Below are positions 29,456-44,309 of a stretch of 64,000 bases of DNA, piece after piece (positions within the stretch are counted from its first letter, which is position 1; each line of letters starts with the position of its first letter). The notes beneath the pieces were generated by a model. The model saw only the letters and a program-made list of their open reading frames with translations. It had not been told where the DNA came from and searched no databases. A program made the position numbers and the translations under genes. Source of the DNA: Sipunculus nudus. Taxonomy: Eukaryota > Annelida > Sipuncula > Golfingiida > Sipunculidae. Where the stretch lies: contig CM049317.1 of NCBI GenBank assembly GCA_026874595.1, positions 38,333,901 to 38,397,900 on the forward strand, given 5' to 3'.

Positions 29456-32400
29456 TCCTGTCAGTCCAAAATATATGGTCCATCGTTAATATCAAGTCTA
29501 GGATACTGCTCCTGTCAGTATAACAGATTTCCTCCATCGTTCATATCAAATCTAGGATACTGATCCTGTCAGTCCAAAATATATGGTCCATCGTTCATAT
29601 CAAGTCTAGGATACTGCTAGTGTCAGTCCAAAATATATGGTCCATCGTTAATATCAAGTCTAGGATACTGCTCCTATCAGTCTAACAAATCTTCCATCGT
29701 TTATATCAAATCTAACACACTGCTCCTGTCAGTCCAAAATATATGGTCCATCCGTCATATCAAATCTAGGATACTGCTCCTGTCAGTCCAACAAATCTTT
29801 CATCGTTTATATCAATTCTAACATACTGCTCCTGTCAGTCCAAAATATATGTTCCATCGTTAATATCAAATCTAGAATACTGCTCCTGTCAGTCCAAAAT
29901 ATATGGTCCATCGTTAATATCAAGTCTAGGATACTGCTCCTGTCAGTCCAAAATATATAGTCCATCGTTCATATCAAATCTAGGATACTGCTCCTGTCAG
30001 TCTAACAGATTTCCTCCATCGTTCCTATCAAATCTAGGATACTGTTCCTGTACGTCCAAAATATATGGTCCATCGTTCATATAAAATCTAGGATACTGCT
30101 CCTGTCAGTCTAACAGATTTCCTGCATCGTTCATATTAAATCTATAATACTGTTCCTGTACGTCCAAAATATATGGTCCATCGTTTATATCAAATCTAGG
30201 ATACTGATCCTGTCAGTCTAAAATATATGGTCCATCGTTCACATCAAATCTAGGATACTGATCCTGTCAGTCCAAAATATATAGTCCATCGTTCATATCA
30301 AATCTAGGATACTGATCCTGTCAGTCCAACAAATCTTCCATCGTTTATATCAAATCTAACATACTGCTCCTGTCAGTCCGAAATATATGGTCCATCGTTA
30401 ATATCAAGTCTAGGATACTGCTCCTGTCAGTCCAAAATATATGGTCCATCGTTCATATCAAGTCTAGGATACTGCTCCTGTCAGTATAACAGATTTCCTC
30501 CATCGTTCAGATCAAATCTAGGATACTGATCCTGTCAGTCCAAAATATATGTTCCATCGTTCATATCAAGTCTAGGATACTGCTCCTGCCAGTCCAAAAT
30601 ATATGGTCCATCGTTCATATCAAATCTAGGATACTGCTCCTGTCAGTATAACAGATTTCCTCCATCGTTCATATCAAATCTAGGATACTGATCCTGTACG
30701 TCCAAAATATATGGTCCATCGTTCATGTCAAATCTAGGATACTAATCCTGTCAGTCCAAAATATATGGTCCATCTTTCATATCAAATCTAGGATACTGAT
30801 CCTGTCAGTCCAAAATATATGGTCCATCGTTCATATCAAATCTAGGATACTGATCCTGTCAGTCCAACAAATCTTCCCTCGTTTATATCAAATCTAACAT
30901 ACTGCTCCTGTCAGTCCAAAATATATGATCCATCGTTAATATCAAGTCTAGGATACTGCTCCTGTCAGTCCAACAAATCTTCCATCGTTTACATCAATTC
31001 TAACATACTGCTCCTGTCAGTCCAAAATATATGGTCCATCGTTAATATCAAGTCTAGGATACTGCTCCTGTCAGTATAACAGATTTCCTCCATCGTTCAT
31101 ATAAAATCTAGGATAATGAACCTGACAGTCCAACAAATCTTCCATCGTTTATATCAAATCTAACATACTGATCCTGTCAATTCAAAATATCTGGTCCATC
31201 GTTAATATCAAGTCTAGGATACTGCTCCTGTCAGTCCAAAATATATGGTCCATCGTTAATATCAAGTCTAGGATACTGCTCCTGTCAGTATAACAGATTT
31301 CCTCCATCGTTCATATCAAATCTAGGATACTGATCCTGTCAGTCCAACAAATCTTCCATCGATTATATCAAATCTAGGATACTGCCCCTGTCAGTCCAAA
31401 ATATATGGTCCATCGTTCATATAAAGTCTAGGATACTGCTCCTGTCAGTATAACAGATTTCCTCCATCGTTCAGATCAAATCTAGGATACTGATCCTGTC
31501 AGTCCAAAATATATGGTCCATCGTTAATATCAAGTCTAGGATACTGCTCCTGTCAGTCCAAAATATATGGTCCATCGTTAATATCAAGTCTAGGATACTG
31601 CTCCTGTCAGTATAACAGATTTCCTCCATCGTTCATATCAAATCTAGGATACTGCTCATGTCAGTATAACAGATTTCCTCCATCGTTCACATCAAATCTA
31701 GGATACTGATCCTGTACGTCCAAAATATATGGTCCATCGTTCATATCAAATCTAGGATACTGATCCTGTCAGTCCAAAATATATGGTCCATCGTTCATAT
31801 CAAATCTAGGATACTGATCCTGTCAGTCCAAAATATATGGTCCATCGTTCATATCAAATCTAGGATACTGATCCTGTCAGTCCAACAAATCTTCCCTCGT
31901 TTATATCAAATCTAACATACTGCTCCTGTCAGTCCAAAATATATGGTCCATCGTTAATATCAAGTCTAGGATACTGCTCCTGTCAGTCCAAAATATATGG
32001 TCCATCGTTAATATCAAGTCTAGGATACTGCTCCTGTCAGTATAACAGATTTCCTCCATCGTTCATATCAAATCTAGGATACTGATCCTGTCAGTCCAAA
32101 ATATATGGTCCATCGTTCATATCAAGTCTAGGATACTGCTAGTGTCAGTCCAAAATATATGGTCCATCGTTAATATCAAGTCTAGGATACTGCTCCTATC
32201 AGTCTAACAAATCTTCCATCGTTTATATCAAATCTAACACACTGCTCCTGTCAGTCCAAAATATATGGTCCATCCGTCATATCAAATCTAGGATACTGCT
32301 CCTGTCAGTCCAACAAATCTTTCATCGTTTATATCAATTCTAACATACTGCTCCTGTCAGTCCAAAATATATGTTCCATCGTTAATATCAAATCTAGAAT

Positions 32401-33593
32401 ACTGCTCCTGTCAGTCCAAAATATATGGTCCATCGTTAATATCAAGTCTAGGATACTGCTCCTGTCAGTCCAAAATATATAGTCCATCGTTCATATCAAA
32501 TCTAGGATACTGCTCCTGTCAGTCTAACAGATTTCCTCCATCGTTCCTATCAAATCTAGGATACTGTTCCTGTACGTCCAAAATATATGGTCCATCGTTC
32601 ATATAAAATCTAGGATACTGCTCCTGTCAGTCTAACAGATTTCCTGCATCGTTCATATTAAATCTATAATACTGTTCCTGTACGTCCAAAATATATGGTC
32701 CATCGTTTATATCAAATCTAGGATACTGATCCTGTCAGTCTAAAATATATGGTCCATCGTTCACATCAAATCTAGGATACTGATCCTGTCAGTCCAAAAT
32801 ATATAGTCCATCGTTCATATCAAATCTAGGATACTGATCCTGTCAGTCCAACAAATCTTCCATCGTTTATATCAAATCTAACATACTGCTCCTGTCAGTC
32901 CGAAATATATGGTCCATCGTTAATATCAAGTCTAGGATACTACTCCTGTCAGTCCAAAATATATGGTCCATCGTTCATATCAAGTCTAGGATACTGCTCC
33001 TGTCAGTATAACAGATTTCCTCCATCGTTCAGATCAAATCTAGGATACTGATCCTGTCAGTCCAAAATATATGTTCCATCGTTCATATCAAGTCTAGGAT
33101 ACTGCTCCTGCCAGTCCAAAATATATGGTCCATCGTTCATATCAAATCTAGGATACTGCTCCTGTCAGTATAACAGATTTCCTCCATCGTTCATATCAAA
33201 TCTAGGATACTGATCCTGTACGTCCAAAATATATGGTCCATCGTTCATGTCAAATCTAGGATACTAATCCTGTCAGTCCAAAATATATGGTCCATCTTTC
33301 ATATCAAATCTAGGATACTGATCCTGTCAGTCCAAAATATATGGTCCATCGTTCATATCAAATCTAGGATACTGATCCTGTCAGTCCAACAAATCTTCCC
33401 TCGTTTATATCAAATCTAACATACTGCTCCTGTCAGTCCAAAATATATGATCCATCGTTAATATCAAGTCTAGGATACTGCTCCTGTCAGTCCAACAAAT
33501 CTTCCATCGTTTACATCAATTCTAACATACTGCTCCTGTCAGTCCAAAATATATGGTCCATCGTTAATATCAAGTCTAGGATACTGCTCCTGT
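28758..33593 (+). repeat. Tandem duplication with a 2522-bp offset
   Basis: The stretch 28758-31071 recurs at 31280-33593. GCTAGTGTCAG lies at 29616 and 32138, and the TTTACATCAATTC monomer recurs 2522 bp later (30961 context to 33483). A short linker of different monomers at 31072-31279, with the ATAAAATC and GGATAATGAACC variants, separates the copies. Confidence 0.85.
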
Positions 33594-34119
33594 CAGTCCA
33601 AAATATATGTTCCATCGTTTATACCAAGTCTAGGATACTGCTCCTGTCAGTATAACAGATTTCCTCCATCGTTCATATCAAATCTAGGATACTGATCCTG
33701 TCAGTCCAAAATATATGGTCCATCGTTCATATCAAGTCTAGGATACTGCTAGTGTCAGTCCAAAATATATGGTCCATCGTTAATATCAAGTCTAGGATAC
33801 TGCTCCTGTCAATCTAACAAATCTTCCATCGTTTATATCAAATCTAACACACTGCTCCTGTCAGTCCAAAATATATGGTCCATCCGTCATATCAAAACTA
33901 GGATACTGCTCCTGTCAGTCCAACAAATCTTCCATCGTTTATATCAAATCTAACATACTGCTCCTGTCAGTCCAAAATATATGGTCCATCGTTAATATCA
34001 AGTCTAGGATACTGCTCCTGTCAGTCCAAAATATATGGTCCATCGTTAATATCAAGTCTAGGATACTGCTCCTGTCAGTATAACAGATTTCCTCCATCGT
34101 TCATATCAAATCTAGGATA

Positions 34120-37100
34120 CTGATCCTGTCAGTCCAACAAATCTTCCATCGTTTATATCAAATCTAACATACTGCTCCTGTCAGTCCAAAATATATAGTC
34201 CATCGTTCATATCAAATCTAGGATACTGCTCCTGTCAGTCTAACAGATTTCCTCCATCGTTCCTATCAAATCTAGGATACTGTTCCTGTACGTCCAAAAT
34301 ATATGGTCCATCGTTCATATCAAATCTAGGATATTGATCCTGTCAGTCTAAAATATATGGTCCATCGTTCACATCAAATCTAGGATACTGATCCTGTCAG
34401 TCCAAAATATATGGTCCATCGTTCATATCTAATCTAGGATACTGATCCTGTCAGTCCAACAAATCTTCCATCGTTTATATCAAATCTAACATACTGCTCC
34501 TGTCAGTCCAAAATATATGGTCCATCGTTCATATCAAATCTAGGATACTGCTCCTGTCAGTGTAACAGATTTCCTCCATCGTTAATATCAAGTCTAGGAT
34601 ACTGATCCTGTCAGTCCAACAAATCTTCCATCGTTAATATCAAATCTAACATACTGCTCCTGTCAGTCCAAAATATATGGTCCATCGTTCATATCAAGTC
34701 TAGGATACTGCTCCTGTCAGTATAACAGATTTCCTCCATCGTTCATATCAAATCTAGGATACTGATCCTGTCAGTCCAACAAATCTTCCATCGTTTATAT
34801 CAAATCTAACATACTGCTGCCGTCAGTCCAAAATATATGGTCCGTTCGTCATATCAAATTTAGAATACTACGCCTGTCAGTCCAACAAATCTTCCATCGA
34901 TTATATCAAATCTAACATACTGCTCCTGTCAGTCCAAAATAAATGGTCCATCGTTCATATCAAATCTAGGATACTCCTCCTGTCAGTATAACAGATTTCC
35001 TCCATCGTTCATATCAAATCTAGGATACTGATCCTGTCAGTCCAACAAATCTTCCATCGTTTATATCAAATCTAGGATACTGCCCCTGTCAGTCCAAAAT
35101 ATATGGTCCATCGTTCATATCAAGTCTAGGATACTGCTCCTGTCAGTATAACAGATTTCCTCCATCGTTCAGATCAAATCTAGGATACTGATCCTGTCAG
35201 TCCAAAATATATGTTCCATCGTTCATATCAAGTCTAGGATACTGCTCCTGTCAGTCCAAAATATATGGTCCATCGTTCATATCAAATCTAGGATACTGCT
35301 CATGTCAGTATAACAGATTTCTTCCATCGTTCATATCAAATCTAGGATACTGATCCTGTACGTCCAAAATATATGGTCCATCGTTCATATCAAATCAAGG
35401 ATACTGATCCTGTCAGTCCAACAAATCTTCCCTCGTTTATATCAAATCTAATATACTGCTTCTGTTAGTCCAAAATATATGGTCCATCGTAAATATCAAG
35501 TCTAGGATACTGCTCCTGTCAGTCCAAAATATATGGTCCATCGTTAATATCAAGTCTAGGATACTGCTCCTGTCAGTATAACAGATTTCCTCCATCGTTC
35601 ATATCAAATCTGGGGTACTGATCCTGTCTGTCCAAAATATATGGTCCATCGTTCATATCAAGTCTAGGATACTGCTAGTGTCAGTCCAAAATATATGGTC
35701 CATCGTTAATATTAAGTCTAGGATACTGCTCCTGTCAGTCTAACAAATCTTCCATCGTTTATATCAAATCTAACACACTGCTCCTGTCAGTCCAAAATAT
35801 ATGGTCCATCCGTCATATCAAATCTAGGATACTGCTCCTGTCAGTCCATCAAATCTTTCATCGTTTATATCAAACCTAACATACTGCTCCTGTCAGTCCA
35901 AAATATATGTTCCATCGTTAATATCAAATCTAGAATACTGCTCCTGTCAGTCCAAAATATATGGTCCATCGTTAATATCAAGTCTAGGATACTGCTCCTG
36001 TCAGTCCAAAATATATTGTCCATCGTTAATATCAAGTCTAGGATACTGATCCTGTCAGTCCAACAAATCTTCCATCGTTTATATCAAATCTAACATACTG
36101 CTCCTGTCAGTCCAAATTATATGGTCCATCCTTCATATAAAATCTAGGATACTGCTCCTGTCAGTCTAACAGATTTCCTCCATCGTTCATATTAAATCTA
36201 GGATACTGTTCCTGTACGTCCAAAATATATGGTCCATCGTTCATATCAAATCTAGGATACTGATCCTGTCAGTCTAAAATATATGGTCCATCGTTCACAT
36301 CAAATCTAGGATACTGATCCTGTCAGTCCAAATATATGGTCCATCGTTCATATCAAATCTAGGATACTGATCCTGTCAGTCCAACAAATCTTCCATCGTT
36401 TATATCAAATCTAACATACTGCTCCTGTCAGTCCAAAATAAATGGTCCATCTTTCTATCAAGTCTAGGATACTGCTCCTGTCAGTATAACAGATTTCCTC
36501 CATCGATCATATCAAATCTAGGATACTGATCCTGTCAGTCCAACAAATCTTCCATCGTTTATATCAAGCTAGGATACTGCCCCTGTCAGTCCAAAATATA
36601 TGGTACATCGTTCATATCAAGTCTAGGATACTGCTCCTGTCAGTATAACAGATTTCTTCCATCGTTCATATCAAATCTAGGATACTGATCCTGTGAGTGC
36701 AACAAATCTTCCATCGTTTATATCAAATCTCACATACTGCTCCTGTCAGTCCAAAATATATGGTCAATCTTTCATATCAAGTCTAGGATACTGCTCCTGT
36801 CAGTATAACAGATTTCCTCTATCGTTCATATCAAATCTAACATACTGCTACTGTCAGTCCTAAATATATAGTCCATCGTTCATATCAAGTCTAGGATACT
36901 GCTCCTGTCAGTCCAAAATACATGGTCCATCGTTCATATCAAATCTAGGATACTGCTCCTGTCAGTATAACAGATTTCCTCCATCGTTCATATCAAATCT
37001 AGGACACTGTTCCCGCCAGTCAAACAGATATCATCCATCGTCCATATCAAATTTAGGATACTGATCCTGTACTTCCAACAAATCTTCCATCGTTTATATC

Positions 37101-40100
37101 AAATCTAACATACTGCTCCTGTCAGTCCAAAATATATGGTCCATCGTTAATATCAAGACTAATATACTGCTCCTGTCAGTCCAAAATATATGGTCCATCG
37201 TTAATATCAAGTCTAGGATACTGCTCCTGTCAGTCCAAAATATATGGTCCATCGTTCACATCAAATCTAGGATACTGATCCTGTCAGTCCAACAAATCTT
37301 CCATCGTTTATACCAAATCTAACATACTGCTCTTGTCAAGCCAAAATATATGGTCCATCGTTATTATCAAGTCTAGGATACTGCTCCTGTCATTTCAAAA
37401 TATATGGTCCATCGTTCAGATCAAATCTAGGATACTGATCCTGTCAGTCCAACAAATCTTCCATCGGTCATATCAAATCTAACATACTGCTCCTGTCAGT
37501 CCAAAATATATGGTCCCTCGTTCATATCAAGTCTAGGATACTGCTCCTGTCAGTCCAAAATATATGGTCCATCGTTAATATCAAGTCTAGGATACTGCTC
37601 CTGTCAGTGTAACAGATTTCCTGCATCGTTCATATCAAGTCTAGGATACTGCTCCTGTCAGTCCAAAATATATGGTCCATCGTAAATTTCAAGTCTCGGA
37701 TACTGATCCTGTCAGTCCAACAAATCTTCAATCGTTTATATCAAATCTAACATACTGCTCCTGTCAGTCCAAAATATATGGTCCATCGTTCATATCAAAT
37801 CTAGGATACTGCTCCTGTCATTATAACAGATTTCCTCCATCGTTCATATCAAATCTAGGATACTGATCCTGTCAGGCCAACAAATCTTCCATCGTTTATA
37901 TCAAATCTAACATACTGCTCCTGTCAGTCCAAAATATATGGTCCACCCGTTTTATCAAATCTAGGATACTGCTCCTGTCAGTCCAACAAATCTTCCGTCG
38001 TTTATATCAAATCTAACATACTGCTCCTGTCAGTCCAAAATATATGGTCCATCGTTAATATCAAGTCTAGGATACTGCTCCTGTCAGTCCAAAATATATG
38101 GTCCATCGTTAATATCAAGTCTATGATACTGCTCCTGTCAGTATAACAGATTTCCTCCATCGTTAATATCAAATCTAGGATACTGATCCTGTCAGTCCAA
38201 CAAATCTTCCATCGTTTATATCAAATCTAACATACTGCTCCTGTCAGGCCAAAATATATGGTCCATCGTTCATATTAAATCTAGGATACTGATCCTGTCA
38301 GTCCAAAATATATGGTCCATCGTTCATATCAAGTCTAGGATACTGCTCCTGTCAGTCCAAAATATATGGTCCATCGTTCATATCAAATCTAGGATACTGC
38401 TCCTGTCAGTATAACAGATTTCCTCCATCTTTCATATCAAATCTAGGATACTGATCCTGTACGTCCAAAATATATGGTCCATCGTTCATATCAAATCTAG
38501 GTTACTGATCCTGTCAGTCCAAAATATATGGTCCATCGTTTATATCAAATCTAGGATACTGATCCTGTCAGTCCAAAATATATGGTCCATCATTCATATC
38601 AAATCTAGGATACTGATCCTGACGGGCAAACAAATCTTCCATCGTTTATATCAAATCTAACATACTGCTCCTGTCAGTCCAAAATATATGGTCCATCGTT
38701 ATTATCAAGTCTAGGATACTGCTCCTGTCAGTATAACAGATTTCCTCCATCGTTCATATCAAATCTAGGATACTGATCCTGTCAGTCCAACAAATCTTCC
38801 ATCGGTCATATCAAATCTAACATACTGCTCCTGTCAGTCCAAAATATATGGTCCCTCGTTCATATCAAGTCTAGGATACTGCTCCTGTCAGTCCAAAATA
38901 TATGGTCCATCGTTAATATCAAGTCTAGGATACTGCTCCTGTCAGTCTAACAGATTTCCTGCATCGATCATATCAAATCTAGGATACTGCTCCTGTCAGT
39001 CCAAAATATATGGTCCATCGTTAATATCAAGTCTCGGATACTGATCCTGTCAGTCCAACAAATCTTCCATCGTTTATATCAAATCTAACATACTGCTCCT
39101 GTCAGTCCAAAATATATAGTCCATCGTTCATATCAAATCTAGGATACTGCTCCTGTCAGTCTAACAGATTTCCTCCATCGTTCCTATCAAATCTAGGATA
39201 CTGTTCCTGTACGTCCAAAATATATGGTCCATCGTTCATATCAAATCTAGGATATTGATCCTGTCAGTCTAAAATATATGGTCCATCGTTCACATCAAAT
39301 CTAGGATACTGATCCTGTCAGTCCAAAATATATGGTCCATCGTTCATATCTAATCTAGGATACTGATCCTGTCAGTCCAACAAATCTTCCATCGTTTATA
39401 TCAAATCTAACATACTGCTCCTGTCAGTCCAAAATATATGGTCCATCGTTCATATCAAATCTAGGATACTGCTCCTGTCAGTGTAACAGATTTCCTCCAT
39501 CGTTAATATCAAGTCTAGGATACTGATCCTGTCAGTCCAACAAATCTTCCATCGTTAATATCAAATCTAACATACTGCTCCTGTCAGTCCAAAATATATG
39601 GTCCATCGTTCATATCAAGTCTAGGATACTGCTCCTGTCAGTATAACAGATTTCCTCCATCGTTCATATCAAATCTAGGATACTGATCCTGTCAGTCCAA
39701 CAAATCTTCCATCGTTTATATCAAATCTAACATACTGCTGCCGTCAGTCCAAAATATATGGTCCGTTCGTCATATCAAATTTAGAATACTGCGCCTGTCA
39801 GTCCAACAAATCTTCCATCGATTATATCAAATCTAACATACTGCTCCTGTCAGTCCAAAATAAATGGTCCATCGTTCATATCAAATCTAGGATACTCCTC
39901 CTGTCAGTATAACAGATTTCCTCCATCGTTCATATCAAATCTAGGATACTGATCCTGTCAGTCCAACAAATCTTCCATCGTTTATATCAAATCTAGGATA
40001 CTGCCCCTGTCAGTCCAAAATATATGGTCCATCGTTCATATCAAGTCTAGGATACTGCTCCTGTCAGTATAACAGATTTCCTCCATCGTTCAGATCAAAT

Positions 40101-40620
40101 CTAGGATACTGATCCTGTCAGTCCAAAATATATGTTCCATCGTTCATATCAAGTCTAGGATACTGCTCCTGTCAGTCCAAAATATATGGTCCATCGTTCA
40201 TATCAAATCTAGGATACTGCTCATGTCAGTATAACAGATTTCTTCCATCGTTCATATCAAATCTAGGATACTGATCCTGTACGTCCAAAATATATGGTCC
40301 ATCGTTCATATCAAATCAAGGATACTGATCCTGTCAGTCCAACAAATCTTCCCTCGTTTATATCAAATCTAATATACTGCTTCTGTTAGTCCAAAATATA
40401 TGGTCCATCGTAAATATCAAGTCTAGGATACTGCTCCTGTCAGTCCAAAATATATGGTCCATCGTTAATATCAAGTCTAGGATACTGCTCCTGTCAGTAT
40501 AACAGATTTCCTCCATCGTTCATATCAAATCTGGGGTACTGATCCTGTCTGTCCAAAATATATGGTCCATCGTTCATATCAAGTCTAGGATACTGCTAGT
40601 GTCAGTCCAAAATATATGGT
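34120..40620 (+). repeat. Duplication with a 4921-bp offset (34120-35700 and 39041-40620)
   Basis: TCCTATCAAA in a monomer after a C-like tail lies at 34261 and 39182, and TAGAATACT in the GTCCGTTCGTCATATC context at 34861 and 39782. The match ends near 35700 and 40620, where the first copy has ATATTAAGTC and the second ATATCAAGTC. The stretch between the copies contains the first member of the 5189-bp pair. Confidence 0.82.
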
Positions 40621-43600
40621 CCATCGTTAATATCAAGTCTAGGATACTGCTCCTGTCAGTCTAACAGATTTCCTGCATCGATCATATCAAGTCTAGGATA
40701 CTGCTCCTGTCAGTCCAAAATATATGGTCCATCGTTAATATCAAGTCTCGGATACTGATCCTGTCAGTCCAACAAATCTTCAATCGTTTATATCAAATCT
40801 AACATACTGCTCCTGTCAGTCCAAAATATATGGTCCATCGTTCATATCAAATCTAGGATACTGCTCCTGTCATAATAACAGATTTCCTCCATCGTTCATA
40901 TCAAATCTAGGATACTGATCCTGTCAGGCCAACAAATCTTCCATCGTTTATATCAAATCTAACATACTGCTCCTGTCAGTCCAAAATATATGGTCCATCC
41001 GTCATATCAAATCTAGGATACTGCTCCTGTCAGTCCAACAAATCTTCCGTCGTTTATATCAAATCTAACATACTGCTCCTGTCAGTCCAAAATATATGGT
41101 CCATCGTTAATATCAAGTCTAGGATACTGCTCCTGTCAGTATAACAGATTTCCTCCATCGTTCATATCAAATCTAGGATACTGATCCTGTCAGTCCAACA
41201 AATCTTCCATCGTTTATATCAAATCTAACATACTGCTCCTGTCAGGCCAAAATATATGGTCCATCGTTCATATTAAATCTAGGATACTGCTCCTGTCAGT
41301 ATAACATATTTCCTCCATCGTTCATATCAAATCTAGGATACTGATCCTGTACGTCCAAAATATATGGTACATCGTTCATATCAAATCTAGGATACTGATC
41401 CTGTACGTCCAACAAATCTTCCATCATTTATATCAAATCTAACATACTGCTCCTGTCAGTCCAAAATAAATGGTCCATCTTTCTATCAAGTCTAGGATAC
41501 TGCTCCTGTCAGTATAACAGATTTCCTCCATCGATCATATTTAATCTAGGATACTGATCCTGTCAGTCCAACAAATCTTCCATCGTTTATATTAGGTCTA
41601 GGATACTGCTCCTGTCAGTCCAAAATATATGGTCCATCGTTAATATCAAGTCTAGGATACTCCTCCTGTCAGTATAACAGATTTCCTCCATCGATCATAT
41701 CAAATCTAGGATACTGATCCTGTCAGTCCAACAAATCTTCCATCGTTTATATTAGGTCTAGGATACTGCTCCTGTCAGTCCAAAATATATGGTCCATCGT
41801 TCATATCAAGTCTAGGATACTGCTCCTGTCAGTATAACAGATTTCTTCCATCGTTCATATCAAATCTAGGATACTGATCCTGTGAGTGCAACAAATCTTC
41901 CATCGTTTATATCAAATCTCACATACTGCTCCTGTCAGTCCAAAATATATGGTCAATCTTTCATATCAAGTCTAGGATACTGCTCCTGTCAGTATAACAG
42001 ATTTCCTCTATCGTTCATATCAAATCTAACATACTGCTACTGTCAGTCCTAAATATATAGTCCATCGTTCATATCAAGTCTAGGATACTGCTCCTGTCAG
42101 TCCAAAATACATGGTCCATCGTTCATATCAAATCTAGGATACTGCTCCTGTCAGTATAACAGATTTCCTCCATCGTTCATATCAAATCTAGGACACTGTT
42201 CCCGCCAGTCAAACAGATATCATCCATCGTCCATATCAAATTTAGGATACTGATCCTGTACTTCCAACAAATCTTCCATCGTTTATATCAAATCTAACAT
42301 ACTGCTCCTGTCAGTCCAAAATATATGGTCCATCGTTAATATCAAGACTAATATACTGCTCCTGTCAGTCCAAAATATATGGTCCATCGTTAATATCAAG
42401 TCTAGGATACTGCTCCTGTCAGTCCAAAATATATGGTCCATCGTTCACATCAAATCTAGGATACTGATCCTGTCAGTCCAACAAATCTTCCATCGTTTAT
42501 ACCAAATCTAACATACTGCTCTTGTCAAGCCAAAATATATGGTCCATCGTTATTATCAAGTCTAGGATACTGCTCCTGTCATTTCAAAATATATGGTCCA
42601 TCGTTCAGATCAAATCTAGGATACTGATCCTGTCAGTCCAACAAATCTTCCATCGGTCATATCAAATCTAACATACTGCTCCTGTCAGTCCAAAATATAT
42701 GGTCCCTCGTTCATATCAAGTCTAGGATACTGCTCCTGTCAGTCCAAAATATATGGTCCATCGTTAATATCAAGTCTAGGATACTGCTCCTGTCAGTGTA
42801 ACAGATTTCCTGCATCGTTCATATCAAGTCTAGGATACTGCTCCTGTCAGTCCAAAATATATGGTCCATCGTAAATTTCAAGTCTCGGATACTGATCCTG
42901 TCAGTCCAACAAATCTTCAATCGTTTATATCAAATCTAACATACTGCTCCTGTCAGTCCAAAATATATGGTCCATCGTTCATATCAAATCTAGGATACTG
43001 CTCCTGTCATTATAACAGATTTCCTCCATCGTTCATATCAAATCTAGGATACTGATCCTGTCAGGCCAACAAATCTTCCATCGTTTATATCAAATCTAAC
43101 ATACTGCTCCTGTCAGTCCAAAATATATGGTCCACCCGTTTTATCAAATCTAGGATACTGCTCCTGTCAGTCCAACAAATCTTCCGTCGTTTATATCAAA
43201 TCTAACATACTGCTCCTGTCAGTCCAAAATATATGGTCCATCGTTAATATCAAGTCTAGGATACTGCTCCTGTCAGTCCAAAATATATGGTCCATCGTTA
43301 ATATCAAGTCTATGATACTGCTCCTGTCAGTATAACAGATTTCCTCCATCGTTAATATCAAATCTAGGATACTGATCCTGTCAGTCCAACAAATCTTCCA
43401 TCGTTTATATCAAATCTAACATACTGCTCCTGTCAGGCCAAAATATATGGTCCATCGTTCATATTAAATCTAGGATACTGATCCTGTCAGTCCAAAATAT
43501 ATGGTCCATCGTTCATATCAAGTCTAGGATACTGCTCCTGTCAGTCCAAAATATATGGTCCATCGTTCATATCAAATCTAGGATACTGCTCCTGTCAGTA

Positions 43601-44150
43601 TAACAGATTTCCTCCATCTTTCATATCAAATCTAGGATACTGATCCTGTACGTCCAAAATATATGGTCCATCGTTCATATCAAATCTAGGTTACTGATCC
43701 TGTCAGTCCAAAATATATGGTCCATCGTTTATATCAAATCTAGGATACTGATCCTGTCAGTCCAAAATATATGGTCCATCATTCATATCAAATCTAGGAT
43801 ACTGATCCTGACGGGCAAACAAATCTTCCATCGTTTATATCAAATCTAACATACTGCTCCTGTCAGTCCAAAATATATGGTCCATCGTTATTATCAAGTC
43901 TAGGATACTGCTCCTGTCAGTATAACAGATTTCCTCCATCGTTCATATCAAATCTAGGATACTGATCCTGTCAGTCCAACAAATCTTCCATCGGTCATAT
44001 CAAATCTAACATACTGCTCCTGTCAGTCCAAAATATATGGTCCCTCGTTCATATCAAGTCTAGGATACTGCTCCTGTCAGTCCAAAATATATGGTCCATC
44101 GTTAATATCAAGTCTAGGATACTGCTCCTGTCAGTCTAACAGATTTCCTG
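36600..44150 (+). repeat. Duplication with a 5189-bp offset (36600-38960 and 41790-44150)
   Basis: CTGTGAGTGCAAC lies at 36691 and 41880, GTTCCCGCCAG at 37009 and 42198, and GACGGGCAAAC at 38621 and 43810; all are 5189 bp apart. A related stretch recurs near 47230-49550. The copies separate at about 38960, where GCATCGATCATATC is replaced by GCATCGTTCATATC. Confidence 0.84.
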
Positions 44151-44309
44151 CATCGTTCATATCAAGTCTAGGATACTGCTCCTGTCAGTCCAAAATATAT
44201 GGTCCATCGTTAATATCAAGTCTCGGATACTGATCCTGTCAGTCCAACAAATCTTCAATCGTTTATATCAAATCTAACATACTGCTCCTGTCAGTCCAAA
44301 ATATATGGT

